64,000 bases of DNA from assembly GCF_030161095.1 (NCBI RefSeq), contig NZ_BSPP01000008.1, positions 11,109 through 75,108 of the forward strand, in the 5' to 3' direction. A program made the translations under genes and the position numbers. The notes under the pieces were generated by a model. That model made no database searches and was not told where the DNA came from. It saw nothing but the letters and a program-made list of their open reading frames with translations. The stretch is from Cypionkella aquatica. GTDB lineage: Bacteria > Pseudomonadota > Alphaproteobacteria > Rhodobacterales > Rhodobacteraceae. Of this stretch, positions 1-8,196 are shown one piece after another; position 1 is the stretch's first letter, and each line of letters starts with the position of its first letter.

Positions 1-694
1 TTGCCATCTCTTGGAGATCTGCCGTGATGTGCCCAATAGGGGAGGACACGGAGTGCAAGCCAAGGACTTCCCGTCGACCAATCCTGATCACTATTGCCTC
101 ATGAATTCTCATTACAAGGCAAAGTGATTGGCACAACATGGGCGGTCCGGCCCTCGGATTTTCGAGATTGAGTCGCATGACGATCTCCGTCGGCTGACCA
201 ACCAGCTGCAGATTGTTACAGCAAGACTAGTGATTGGTTTGCGGCGATCAGGTGACGCTGCTTGTTTGGCGCGCCAAGCAAAAGACAGCGGCACATTGAA
301 GGCCATTCGATTGCTTGTGCCGGCCCATCCTGAGCATCTTCGGACACCCATCAGTAGCCAGTCATTCGCTGCGAAAGGCAATCCTGGGCGGTGGTTTGCG
401 GGAAGTGTGTGGGGGTTTCATTGGGATTAGCTTCTACATCGCATTACGGTCCGAACTTGATCGCGCTGACGTTGTTGAAAGACGTGAAAAGCGGCTTTTG
501 CTGTCCATATGGCGCGGCGCACGGGTGCAAATGAAGGGCAGCTTAGGGCCGACCCCACCTTTCTTTAGCGGCAGGTTGACTGATGCTGCCAAACCTAGGT
601 TTCTGGCCATTGGCCCATTGCCATCACTCGGGTACGCCTCGACATGGCGAAGCACTTCGCAGGTGCAGCACGAGACACCATCCGTTGGGGCTGG
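1..694. other. region without a supportable gene
   Basis: Open frames of about 70-170 codons exist on both strands, but none has a convincing ribosome-binding site, recognisable motif or family resemblance, and they overlap one another. A frame running in from the left edge ends at a TGA near base 126 and could be the tail of an upstream gene, but I do not recognise it. The stretch is less G+C-biased at third positions than the genes to its right, which would fit decayed or horizontally acquired DNA. It ends at the stop codon of the tetR-type gene. Confidence 0.4.
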
Positions 695-1306
695 CTATTC
701 TACTGGGCTGATCGCGCATCGGATAAGCTTCGTGACGATGCGCCGTCGCTCTGCCTCATCACACTCTATTCGCTGCATCGAACGCCAAAACGCGAAATCC
801 GTCAGCGCAAACACCAGTTGAAGAGCCGTATACGGCAGGGGCTCATCCTTCAGGGCCTCTCGCACAAGCGCCGCAACGCCCGCGTCGACGGCAAGCAGGA
901 AATGGTCCAGTTCCGGGATGAGATGCCGGTCAGCATCTGCCTTGGTGAGCCGGAGCGCCCCGCGCCGATAAAATCCATCCAGTTCTTCGACAAGGCGATG
1001 CAGGCGGTCCTCCAGCCTGTCGATACCCAGAAATACACTTGGCGCCTGCTCGGGTATCGGCGGCGCCATTTCCTGCCAGACATGGGCGCCACAGGCGGTG
1101 ACCAAGTGGCCCAAAGTGGGAAAGTGCCGATAGACCGTGGCCGCGCCGATGCCGGCGCGTCTTGCGACATCCACGAAAGAGGTCGCGGCGACGCCCTGCT
1201 CATCGTGCAGCTGCATCGTTGCCGCGATGATGCGCTCGCGGGTTTCGTCCTGGGTCTGAGCGCGTCCGGACATCCGATAGGCGCGGCGGTTTGTGCGATC
1301 TGCCAT
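695..1306 (-). CDS. TetR/AcrR family transcriptional regulator
   Basis: A 203-aa protein with an N-terminal TetR helix-turn-helix at about residues 17-63 (TRERIIAATMQLHDEQG followed by FVDVARRAGIGAATVYRHF) and a variable C-terminal ligand-binding helical domain. The ATG at 1306 is chosen because it places the HTH at the usual distance from the N-terminus; the frame stays open 71 codons further upstream without added family features. It is divergently transcribed from the cupin gene with 82 bases between the starts, so it most likely represses that gene and itself. The ligand cannot be told from sequence. Family assignment is secure; the target is inferred from position. Confidence 0.9.
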   Translation of the reverse strand: MADRTNRRAYRMSGRAQTQDETRERIIAATMQLHDEQGVAATSFVDVARRAGIGAATVYRHFPTLGHLVTACGAHVWQEMAPPIPEQAPSVFLGIDRLEDRLHRLVEELDGFYRRGALRLTKADADRHLIPELDHFLLAVDAGVAALVREALKDEPLPYTALQLVFALTDFAFWRSMQRIECDEAERRRIVTKLIRCAISPVE

Positions 1307-1321
1307 ATTGACGATATTACT

Positions 1322-1351
1322 ATTCCGTGAAATTGTTATTCCGGTAAATTG
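1322..1351. promoter_or_regulatory. imperfect tandem repeat in the tetR/cupin promoter region
   Basis: Two 14-base copies (ATTCCGTGAAATTG at 1322 and ATTCCGGTAAATTG at 1338) lie in direct orientation with a 16-base period between the divergent starts. Spacing and position fit an operator for the neighbouring TetR protein, although TetR operators are more often inverted repeats. The assignment is inferred from position only. Confidence 0.35.
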
Positions 1352-1388
1352 CCCAATCCCGAGGCAATAGTCCAGCGAGGATCGCGCC

Positions 1389-1856
1389 ATGAACATGCTT
1401 GCCCCTACTGCCTCGACCTCCCCGGACGTCGAGGAGCGCCGGTTTCTCGGCCTGCCGACCTGGATCAAGGCAGGGCGCGATCTGACCGGCGGCCAGTTCA
1501 GCCTGATCGAGCAGATCATCCCGGCCGGGTTCGAGTCGCCGTGGCATCTGCACCATTCCGAGGACGAGGCGTTCTACGTCCTTGAGGGGCAGATGTCGGT
1601 GATCACCGAAGGGGGCAGCACATTGTTGCAAGCCGGAGGTTTTGCCTTCGGTCCGCGCGGAGTTCCGCACGGCTTTCGTATTGAAGGGGAAGGCCCGGCC
1701 CGGATCTTGCTGATGACGACGGGAAGCGACTTCGCCGATTTCATCGCAGAGACCAGTTTGCCCACTGATACACCTCCGGCCGCTCCCGATATGGCGTTTC
1801 TGGTCGCAGCCGCTGAACGCAACAATATCGCCATCTTGGGTCCGCTCCCGCACTAG
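1389..1856 (+). CDS. cupin-domain protein
   Basis: A 155-aa single-domain cupin. Cupin motif 1 is visible as WHLHHSEDEAFYVLEG (about residues 55-70), with the histidines and glutamate that usually hold a metal, and motif 2 as FGPRGVPHGFRI (about 87-98). There is no signal peptide, so the protein is cytoplasmic. The start is the ATG after GAGGA, about eight bases upstream. Such small cupins are often quercetinase-like, oxygenase-like or isomerase-like, and no substrate can be assigned here. It is the presumed target of the divergent TetR regulator, which suggests induction by a small molecule that the cupin handles. Confidence 0.85.
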   Translation: MNMLAPTASTSPDVEERRFLGLPTWIKAGRDLTGGQFSLIEQIIPAGFESPWHLHHSEDEAFYVLEGQMSVITEGGSTLLQAGGFAFGPRGVPHGFRIEGEGPARILLMTTGSDFADFIAETSLPTDTPPAAPDMAFLVAAAERNNIAILGPLPH

Positions 1857-2047
1857 GACGGTCGATTTGGTCGTGCCCGAAGAAAAGCCATGCTGGTAGA
1901 CCCTGCGGCAATGCGACTCTTCTGAGCGCTGCAGGTTCAAGCGTCCGCAATCTCTCGCCTTGCTACCATCTTGGCCAAGACGTTGCTGCGGTGCCAGTCG
2001 AATGTCGGCTTGGCGACGGGTTCGGGCGGTTGCACTGACTGTGCGCT

Positions 2048-3310
2048 TCACTTTTGGGCTTGGCACTTCGGTCGTTGTCCGCGCCCCATAAGCATACATG
2101 CCATCGCGGCAAGTTGGATCGCTGCTGCGCAAAGAAACAGCGTCGCTGATCCTGTTGCTTCTGCGACTTTGCCTGTGCGCAGCACTCCGAATGCGGCGGG
2201 AGCAAAGGCATAGCCTGCCTGACCAATGGCGACGATCAGCGGCACCACGCGCGCGGTTTCGGCCGGGGAAAACTCTTGCTGCGCGATCAGTGGCGGCAAG
2301 GAGGTGGCATTGCCGATCCCCAATCCGAACAGCGCGATGCCAAAAACCAGCCAGATCCCAGCATTGCCCGCAGCCAGAATGAACAGCAGCGAACCAATCA
2401 CCTGCACGCCAAAGCTGGCACAGGCGACAAGGCGGCGGTCGGCAGCGGCGGGCATCAGCCAGCCGACCAAGGACCGCCCAAGGATCGCGGCGACGGTGGC
2501 ACCGCCCATCGCAAAGCCCGTCAGTGCCTCGCCCAGCACCGGAACCAACAGCGAGAACAGATGCGCCAGCAGCCCGATCTGGGCGAACAGCCCCAGCATC
2601 ATGCCTGCCGCGAGGGTCAGGAATTTGCGGTCACGCAGGAATGAGCGGCGCATCGGGTTTTGAGCCTGAACGCTCTGGGCGCGTGGGTGCTCTGCTCCAT
2701 CCGGGTTTTGCACCATGCTTTCGGGCGTGTGTCGGAACACCAACACCGACAGGATCAGCACCACAACGATCATGACCCCGCCGATGGCCAAAGTTGCCGG
2801 GACAAAGCCGATGCTCGCAATCAGTGCGATCCAGAGCGGCGAGAAGATCACGCCGCCCAAGCTTGCCCCATTGTAGGCCATGCCCAATGCGGCAGGCCGG
2901 CGCAGGCTGAACCACGGCGCGATCAGCGCATTCACCGCAGCGGCCCCCATCGCCACCCAGCCTGCGCCACTCGCCAATGCCGCCGCGAACAGTTGCCAGG
3001 GTTGTGCTGCCAGCGCCCAACCGAGGATGCCGATGGCGAGCAAAGCCGCCCCCGTCACCGTAACAGCCGCCACCCCAAAGCGCCGATAAAGCCGCGGCAG
3101 ATTGGCCACCACCCCTGCCCCGAACAGAAAATGCACCGTCACCGCCAGCGAGACCATCGCCACCGGCCAGCCTGTCCGCGCAACGACTGCGTAAAGAAAC
3201 ACCGGCGGGCCGTAGAAACCCACGCCCCAGCCAAAGACGGCCAGCAGAAATGTAGCAGCGACGACTTTCCAGCCAAAGAATGGACGGGCAGCGGAAGAAG
3301 GTAGGGTCAT
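2048..3310 (-). CDS. MFS transporter
   Basis: A 420-aa protein with about twelve hydrophobic segments spread over its length and a hydrophilic loop near residues 200-225, between the two six-helix halves, as in the major facilitator superfamily. The protein begins with a short cytoplasmic tail and then a long first helix (FFGWKVVAATFLLAVFGWGV). It resembles the monocarboxylate/oxalate-type MFS branch in length and in this N-terminal FFGWK-type sequence, but the substrate is unknown. It is divergent from the ArsR-type regulator with a 120-base spacer holding a strong dyad, so it is likely controlled by that regulator. Being next to an HTH repressor, it could be an efflux pump. Confidence 0.85.
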   Translation of the reverse strand: MTLPSSAARPFFGWKVVAATFLLAVFGWGVGFYGPPVFLYAVVARTGWPVAMVSLAVTVHFLFGAGVVANLPRLYRRFGVAAVTVTGAALLAIGILGWALAAQPWQLFAAALASGAGWVAMGAAAVNALIAPWFSLRRPAALGMAYNGASLGGVIFSPLWIALIASIGFVPATLAIGGVMIVVVLILSVLVFRHTPESMVQNPDGAEHPRAQSVQAQNPMRRSFLRDRKFLTLAAGMMLGLFAQIGLLAHLFSLLVPVLGEALTGFAMGGATVAAILGRSLVGWLMPAAADRRLVACASFGVQVIGSLLFILAAGNAGIWLVFGIALFGLGIGNATSLPPLIAQQEFSPAETARVVPLIVAIGQAGYAFAPAAFGVLRTGKVAEATGSATLFLCAAAIQLAAMACMLMGRGQRPKCQAQK

Positions 3311-3364
3311 GGTGGAAACTCTCTGTGATGTCGCGCAGAGTATCGGCGAAGTCGAAGCCGGGAT

Positions 3365-3391
3365 GCTTCGGTGAAACCCGAAGCTTTCACC
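3365..3391. promoter_or_regulatory. overlapping inverted repeats, likely operator between MFS and ArsR-type genes
   Basis: GCTTCGG (3365-3371) and CCGAAGC (3378-3384) form a perfect 7-base dyad with a 6-base spacer. GGTGAAA (3370-3376) and TTTCACC (3385-3391) form a second, overlapping perfect dyad. It lies between divergent starts, the expected place for a repressor operator. Confidence 0.5.
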
Positions 3392-3430
3392 CCCGCACTA
3401 CGCTAGACTGCGCTCAACAGGAGAAGCGCC

Positions 3431-4153
3431 ATGGCCACATCAAACCGCATTGCCGAGATTGCCGCCGCCGTGGGCGAGCCTGCGCGGGCGGCCATGCTGG
3501 CGGCCTTGATGGACGGGCGCGCCCTGACGGCCACCGAACTGGCAGGGGTTGCCACGATCACGGCGCAGACCGCCAGTGGCCACCTTGCCCGACTGGGCTC
3601 GGTCGGGTTGATTACGGTCGAAAAGCAGGGACGCCACCGCTATCATAGCCTTGCCAGCGCCGAGGTCGCGCGGATGATTGAAAGCGTCATGCAGATCGCG
3701 GGTGGTGTGTCACTGAGCCGGTCTCCGCCCCGCGTCGGCCCGAGGGACACAGACCTGCGGCATGCCCGCACCTGCTATGACCATCTTGCGGGCGCGCTTG
3801 GTGTCAGCATCACCGACGCCCTGCGCGCCAGCGGCGCGGTTGAGATCCAAGGCGATGCCGCTTTGCTATCTGCATCCGGTCTGGAGCGCATGCAGGCGCT
3901 CGGCATCCTGCACCACGGGGGTGAGCCGCGCAGCATCCGCCCGGTGTGCCGCCCCTGTCTGGACTGGAGCGAACGCCGCATGCATCTGGCGGGCGCTTTG
4001 GGGGCTGCAATCTGCAGCCATGCATTGGCTCAGGCTTGGGTCCGCCGCCGCCCAGGCACGCGCGCGCTGGAGATCACGCCAGCCGGCAGGATCGGCTTCC
4101 GTCGGGCGTTTGGCGTTGAGGAGGTTGCCGCAACTGTTGCGTTCCGGCCATGA
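3431..4153 (+). CDS. ArsR-type winged-helix regulator with long C-terminal domain
   Basis: A 240-aa protein. Residues 1-75 form a winged HTH of ArsR type (AALMDGRALTATELAGVATI, then TASGHLARLGSVGLITVEKQGRHRYHSL). The C-terminal 150 residues are longer than in a classic ArsR protein and carry conserved-looking Cys and His residues (HARTCYDHLAG near 111; CRPCLDW near 173), which could bind a metal or sense redox state. The start is the ATG after GGAGAAGCGCC. Its divergent partner is the MFS transporter, its likely target. The HTH is clear; the sensed ligand is unknown. Confidence 0.85.
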   Translation: MATSNRIAEIAAAVGEPARAAMLAALMDGRALTATELAGVATITAQTASGHLARLGSVGLITVEKQGRHRYHSLASAEVARMIESVMQIAGGVSLSRSPPRVGPRDTDLRHARTCYDHLAGALGVSITDALRASGAVEIQGDAALLSASGLERMQALGILHHGGEPRSIRPVCRPCLDWSERRMHLAGALGAAICSHALAQAWVRRRPGTRALEITPAGRIGFRRAFGVEEVAATVAFRP

Positions 4154-4197
4154 AGCGCGACCGAGTCTTGGTCTTGCAACGCGGTGCAAAAAGGAAC

Positions 4198-4950
4198 TCA
4201 GGCCAGAAAATCGGCCAATATCTCATTAAAGATCAGCGGCTTTTCCAGATGCACATTATGGGCGGCATTTGGCACGACCGCAAGATCGGCACCGGGGATG
4301 CCGCGCCACAAAGCTTCGGGCTGCGACCATGCGTAGGATTTGTCGTGACTGCCCCACAGCACCAATGTTGGACACGCGATTTGAGCCAGATTGCTGCGAC
4401 CGTCCCAGTGTTCCCACGCATTCAAACTGGCAAGGGCTGCCTGCTGGCTGGTTTTCTGGCCCACCGCGGCACACAGGGCATACCCCTCTGCCTGTTCACC
4501 CTGCAAAAACCACGTGGCCGCGATGCGCCGTGCCGTGGCCGCGACGCCCTCCGCCATCAGCCGTGCGCGCGAGGTGGCAATCGTCTCAAACCGTCCGGGC
4601 AACACGCCCAGCGGCCCTGTGCCGTAGAGCACCAGCTTTTTGATCCGGTGTGGCGCCAGTTTGACCATCGCTTGCACGATCATTCCGCCCATTGAATGGC
4701 CCAGCAGAGCGAAGGTAGCTACGTGAAGATCGTCCAGCAGATCAAGCACCGCCTGCGCGTGGCCCTCGATGCTGTCAGGTGCGGTCAGATGCGCGCTTTC
4801 GCCAAATCCGGGCAGATCCGGGCAGATCACGTCATGGGTTGCGCTGAAGTGCGTGACTTGATCTGCCCAAACCGCGCTGGCCCCAAGATAACCATGCACC
4901 AAGACCAGCGCAGGCCCCGATCCGCAGCGGGTGAACGACAGGTTTGGCAT
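4198..4950 (-). CDS. alpha/beta-fold hydrolase, last gene of the sulfonate operon
   Basis: A 250-aa alpha/beta hydrolase with oxyanion motif HGYLG (near residue 20), nucleophile elbow GHSMGG (Ser near 90), acid in WGSHDKSY (near 200) and catalytic His in PNAAHNVHLEKP (near 228). The ATG at 4950 is used because GAAAGAG lies just before it; a TTG five codons upstream is less likely. It follows the YeiH-type gene after 25 bases and ends the nine-gene operon. Hydrolases of this shape act on esters, amides, C-C bonds or epoxides. In this setting it might release a sulfonate from an acylated precursor, but that is a guess. Confidence 0.85.
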   Translation of the reverse strand: MPNLSFTRCGSGPALVLVHGYLGASAVWADQVTHFSATHDVICPDLPGFGESAHLTAPDSIEGHAQAVLDLLDDLHVATFALLGHSMGGMIVQAMVKLAPHRIKKLVLYGTGPLGVLPGRFETIATSRARLMAEGVAATARRIAATWFLQGEQAEGYALCAAVGQKTSQQAALASLNAWEHWDGRSNLAQIACPTLVLWGSHDKSYAWSQPEALWRGIPGADLAVVPNAAHNVHLEKPLIFNEILADFLA

Positions 4951-4975
4951 CGCATTCTCTTTCAACCCGCGGCCC

Positions 4976-6022
4976 TCACATCAGGAAAACATGCGCAAAG
5001 ACAACCGCTTGCGCCAACAGCCACACAGTATCCATCGCGATCAGCAGCAAACCTTTCAGCCCTGGCGCAAACAGCTTTTGCAACGAGGTTTTCACCCCCA
5101 ACGCGGAAATCGAGACCACCAGCAAGAACCGCGAGGTGTCGTTGACGAAGTTCAACAAAGCCTCGGGCAGCGGCACAAAGTTGCGCAAGATCATGAGGGC
5201 GATAAACACCACGACAAACCATGGCAGGCCCGTGGCCCCGCCGGCTTCCTTGCGGAAAATCACCGCAACCGCCAGCAACACAACCGGCAGCAAAGCAACC
5301 CGGAGCAATTTGGTAAACGTCGCAATGTCGCCTGCGGTTTCGCTGACCGAATAACCTGCCCCCACCACCTGTGCCACATCGTGGATCGTCGCCCCGATCA
5401 TGTAGCCGATTTCCACATCGGCGAGGCCCAGATAGCGGAACAGCACCGGGTAGACGATCATCGCCAAGGTCGACATCGCGGTGACGCCTACCACGGTCAA
5501 CAACACGTCCTCTTCTTGCAGAAAGCGTTTCGGCAACACTGCCGCAATTGCCATTGCCGCCGAGGCTCCACAGATCGCGACAGAGCCGCCTGTAAGCAGG
5601 CCAAACGCCGTGCTGCGACCAAACAAGCGCGCCAGAACAACCCCGCCGATCAAGGTGGACACCAACAGCCCTACCACACCGAAAATCGATGTGATGCCAA
5701 GTTGTGAGACATCGGCAAACGTCAGTCGCAACCCCAGCAAGGCCACGCCGCAGCGCAACAAAGTGCGGGCGCAGAACGAAATCCCCTCGGCGGTTCCCGG
5801 TGCATCGTTGGAAAAATTGAACGCCATGCCGATCAGCAAGGCAAACAGCATCGCCGGGGCCGCATAGTGGTCGGCCAGAAAGCTGGAAGCCAAGGCAATC
5901 GTGGTGGCCAGAATGGTGCCGCCGCGATGTGTGTCGACCCAGTCCAAAGTGCGGCGCGACCAAGGTCCAAGCGGGGGTTGCAGACCAATTTCTGGCCGCT
6001 TGAGTGGATCAGACTTGGCCAT
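4976..6022 (-). CDS. YeiH/UPF0324 family membrane protein, putative sulfite/sulfate exporter
   Basis: A 348-aa integral membrane protein with roughly ten hydrophobic segments and the family signatures GGSVAICGASAAMAIAA (about 145-161) and MIGATIHDVAQVVGAGY (about 208-224). Members of this family occur in sulfonate-degradation clusters (TauZ/CuyZ-type proteins), where export of toxic sulfite or sulfate has been proposed. The gene overlaps the end of the hpsN-like gene by 14 bases, so the two are probably translationally coupled. Context (cysteate sulfo-lyase, Tau-type importer) supports disposal of the sulfite released in the cytoplasm. Family membership is clear; the transported ion is inferred. 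Confidence 0.85.
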   Translation of the reverse strand: MAKSDPLKRPEIGLQPPLGPWSRRTLDWVDTHRGGTILATTIALASSFLADHYAAPAMLFALLIGMAFNFSNDAPGTAEGISFCARTLLRCGVALLGLRLTFADVSQLGITSIFGVVGLLVSTLIGGVVLARLFGRSTAFGLLTGGSVAICGASAAMAIAAVLPKRFLQEEDVLLTVVGVTAMSTLAMIVYPVLFRYLGLADVEIGYMIGATIHDVAQVVGAGYSVSETAGDIATFTKLLRVALLPVVLLAVAVIFRKEAGGATGLPWFVVVFIALMILRNFVPLPEALLNFVNDTSRFLLVVSISALGVKTSLQKLFAPGLKGLLLIAMDTVWLLAQAVVFAHVFLM

Positions 6023-7319
6023 TGGCGTGGCTTAGATCGAAGGTTTCATCAGGAAAGAACTTGGCCAGCCGGATGTCAGCCGAACGTGCGTGGCCCTCCA
6101 TCCCCTCAAGCCGCGAAATCCGGGCGGTGGCCTCGGCCAGCGGGCGCGCACCATCGCGCGTGGCCCGCTGCCATGTCACGGTTTTCATGAACTTATGCAC
6201 CGACAGACCGCCCGTATAGCGCGCCGCACCCGAGGTTGGCAGCACATGATTTGGCCCCGAGGTCTTGTCGCCAAAGGCAACCGTGGTTTCCTCGCCCAGA
6301 AACAACGACCCGTAGGATTGCAAGCGGTGCAGCCACCAATCAAGGTTTTCAGCCTGAATGTGCAGATGCTCTGGCGCGAATTGATCGCAAACCTGCGCCA
6401 TTTCTTCGGCAGAGTTGCACAAGATCACTTCGGCATAATCGCGCCATGCCGCTTGGGCGCTGGTGCGGTTTACCTCGGGCAAGGTGTCAATCAGCTTGGG
6501 CACAAGCGCCATCACCTGCTGGGCCAAAGAGCGATCCGACGTGACCAGCCAGACCGGAGAGTTGTAACCATGCTCGGCCTGCCCCACCAGATCCGCCGCG
6601 ACCATTTCGGGGTCTGCCGCAGCGTCTGCCACCACCATGCTGTCGGTCGGGCCTGCGAACATATCAATGCCAACCTGACCGAACAGAATCCGCTTGGCCT
6701 CGGCCACATATTGATTGCCCGGCCCCACCAGAATATCGGCCTTGGGCAGGCCAAACAGCCCGTTCGCCATCGCCGCCACACCCTGCACGCCGCCCATCGA
6801 CAAGATCACATCTGCCCCGCACAAATCCATCGCATAAAGGATGGCGGGCGGTATCCCCACGCCGGGGCGCGGCGGCGAGCAGGCGGCAATATGGGGCACG
6901 CCCGCGACTTTGGCGGTGGTGATCGTCATGATGGCGCTGGCGACGTGGCTATAGCGGCCCCCCGGCACGTAACAGCCCGCGGCAGAAACCGGGATCTGCT
7001 TTTGCCCGGCCATCAACCCCGGAATGATTTCAATGGCAAAATCTGTCACGGTGCCGCGCTGCGCTTCGGCGAAGCGGCGGACGTTGTTGTGGGCAAACTG
7101 GATATCCGCCTTCAGTTGTGTCGGAACCAGGGCCGCCGCCGCCGCCCGATCTGCCGCCGACACCACAATATCGCCCGACCACTTGTCCAGATCGCGTGCG
7201 TAGGCCCGTGCCGTCTCTTCCCCGCCAGCAGCAATCTCGGCCAGCATATTGGCCACGACTTCGCGCACACTTTCCTGATCCGTCTCGGCAGTCCGAGCGG
7301 CTTTCTTCAGATAAATCAT
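6009..7319 (-). CDS. HisD-family dehydrogenase, likely sulfopropanediol 3-dehydrogenase (HpsN-like)
   Basis: A 436-aa protein of the histidinol dehydrogenase superfamily. Visible motifs are YVPGGRYSHVASAIMT (near 125), MGGVQGVAAMA, VGPGNQYVAEAKR, DMFAGPTDS, QAEHGYNSP (metal/substrate region), FAPEHL (Glu-His catalytic pair) and NHVLPTSGAARYTGGLS. These follow the HpsN branch, which oxidises (R)-2,3-dihydroxypropane-1-sulfonate to (R)-sulfolactate with NAD, rather than the histidine-biosynthesis branch. The protein is soluble and cytoplasmic. The ATG at 7319 starts the canonical MIYLKKA segment. It sits between tauC-like and yeiH-like genes in a sulfonate operon, which supports the call. A dehydrogenase for another polyol-sulfonate remains possible. 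Confidence 0.8.
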   Translation of the reverse strand: MIYLKKAARTAETDQESVREVVANMLAEIAAGGEETARAYARDLDKWSGDIVVSAADRAAAAALVPTQLKADIQFAHNNVRRFAEAQRGTVTDFAIEIIPGLMAGQKQIPVSAAGCYVPGGRYSHVASAIMTITTAKVAGVPHIAACSPPRPGVGIPPAILYAMDLCGADVILSMGGVQGVAAMANGLFGLPKADILVGPGNQYVAEAKRILFGQVGIDMFAGPTDSMVVADAAADPEMVAADLVGQAEHGYNSPVWLVTSDRSLAQQVMALVPKLIDTLPEVNRTSAQAAWRDYAEVILCNSAEEMAQVCDQFAPEHLHIQAENLDWWLHRLQSYGSLFLGEETTVAFGDKTSGPNHVLPTSGAARYTGGLSVHKFMKTVTWQRATRDGARPLAEATARISRLEGMEGHARSADIRLAKFFPDETFDLSHANGQV

Positions 7320-7335
7320 AGTTTCAGCTTTCCGG

Positions 7336-8196
7336 TTACATACGGCCCTTCCAGGGCACCAAGCGGCGTTCGACAAAACGCATGAACAAATCAAAGGCAA
7401 AGGCGATCACGGCGATCACGAAAATCCCCATGATCACCACGGGCGTTTGCAGAAACTGGCTGGCCGACAGCACCATGTAGCCAAGCCCCTTGGTCGAGGC
7501 GACCATCTCGGCAGCAACCAGCGTGGTCCAGCCAAAGCCGATACCAATGCGCATCGCGGTCAGGATTTCCGGCATGGCCGAGGGCATGATCACATGCCGC
7601 ATCACTTGCCAGCGCGTGGCCCCAAACGAGTAAGCTGCATGAATCTGCTCTATCGCAGCCGATTTCACGCCTGATCGCGCGCCCAAAACCACCGGGGCAA
7701 ACACTGACAGGAAGATCAGCAGGATTTTCGAGGTCTCGCCAATGCCAAACCAGATGATCATCAGCGGCAGATAGGCCAGCGGCGGGATCGGTCGGTAAAA
7801 CTCGATCGGCGGATCAAAGATGCCGCGCATCACCGGGCTCATCCCCATCGCAAGGCCCAAAGGCAAGCCGATCACGCAGGCCAGAAGAAAGGCCCCGAAC
7901 ACCCGCACCGTCGAAATCCAGACATGCTCTAGAAACGGCGTGCCGGTGAAGCCGTCGTTCCAGACTGTGACGAACTTGGCGACGATGGTTGCAGGCGACG
8001 GCACGAAGAGCGGCTTGACCCACCCCATGAAGGTGACAAGCCACCAGACAAAGAAGAAGAATGCAATCGAGCAGGCCGAAATCCAAAGCGTGTTGCCATG
8101 GCCCGGCACGCCATAAATCTCGCCGGGTTTTGTCGGACGCGCGCGGGCAAGGCGGGCGAAGATGCCTGCGGGCTTTTGCGGGGGTTGCTCGGTCAT
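7336..8196 (-). CDS. ABC transporter permease, TauC/SsuC-like
   Basis: A 286-aa inner-membrane permease with an N-terminal helix near residues 40-58 followed by about five more, and the EAA-type loop (EQIHAAYSFGATRWQVMRHV, about residues 178-197) that contacts the ATPase. It belongs to the nitrate/sulfonate/taurine group of importers. Its start overlaps the end of the ATPase gene by 4 bases (ATGA). It works with the neighbouring binding protein and ATPase to import what is probably an organosulfonate. Confidence 0.88.
   Translation of the reverse strand: MTEQPPQKPAGIFARLARARPTKPGEIYGVPGHGNTLWISACSIAFFFFVWWLVTFMGWVKPLFVPSPATIVAKFVTVWNDGFTGTPFLEHVWISTVRVFGAFLLACVIGLPLGLAMGMSPVMRGIFDPPIEFYRPIPPLAYLPLMIIWFGIGETSKILLIFLSVFAPVVLGARSGVKSAAIEQIHAAYSFGATRWQVMRHVIMPSAMPEILTAMRIGIGFGWTTLVAAEMVASTKGLGYMVLSASQFLQTPVVIMGIFVIAVIAFAFDLFMRFVERRLVPWKGRM

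Noticed and set aside
128-430. Open frame of 100 codons on the plus strand near the left edge
   Set aside because: No recognised motif, poor start context and an opposing frame of similar length; not enough to call a gene.
644-1330. 228-codon plus-strand frame opposite the TetR gene
   Set aside because: It is the antisense reading of a clear TetR-family gene and has no family resemblance of its own.
6009-7319. Calling the HisD-family gene histidinol dehydrogenase of histidine synthesis
   Set aside because: No his genes nearby; the sequence pattern and the sulfonate operon fit the HpsN branch.
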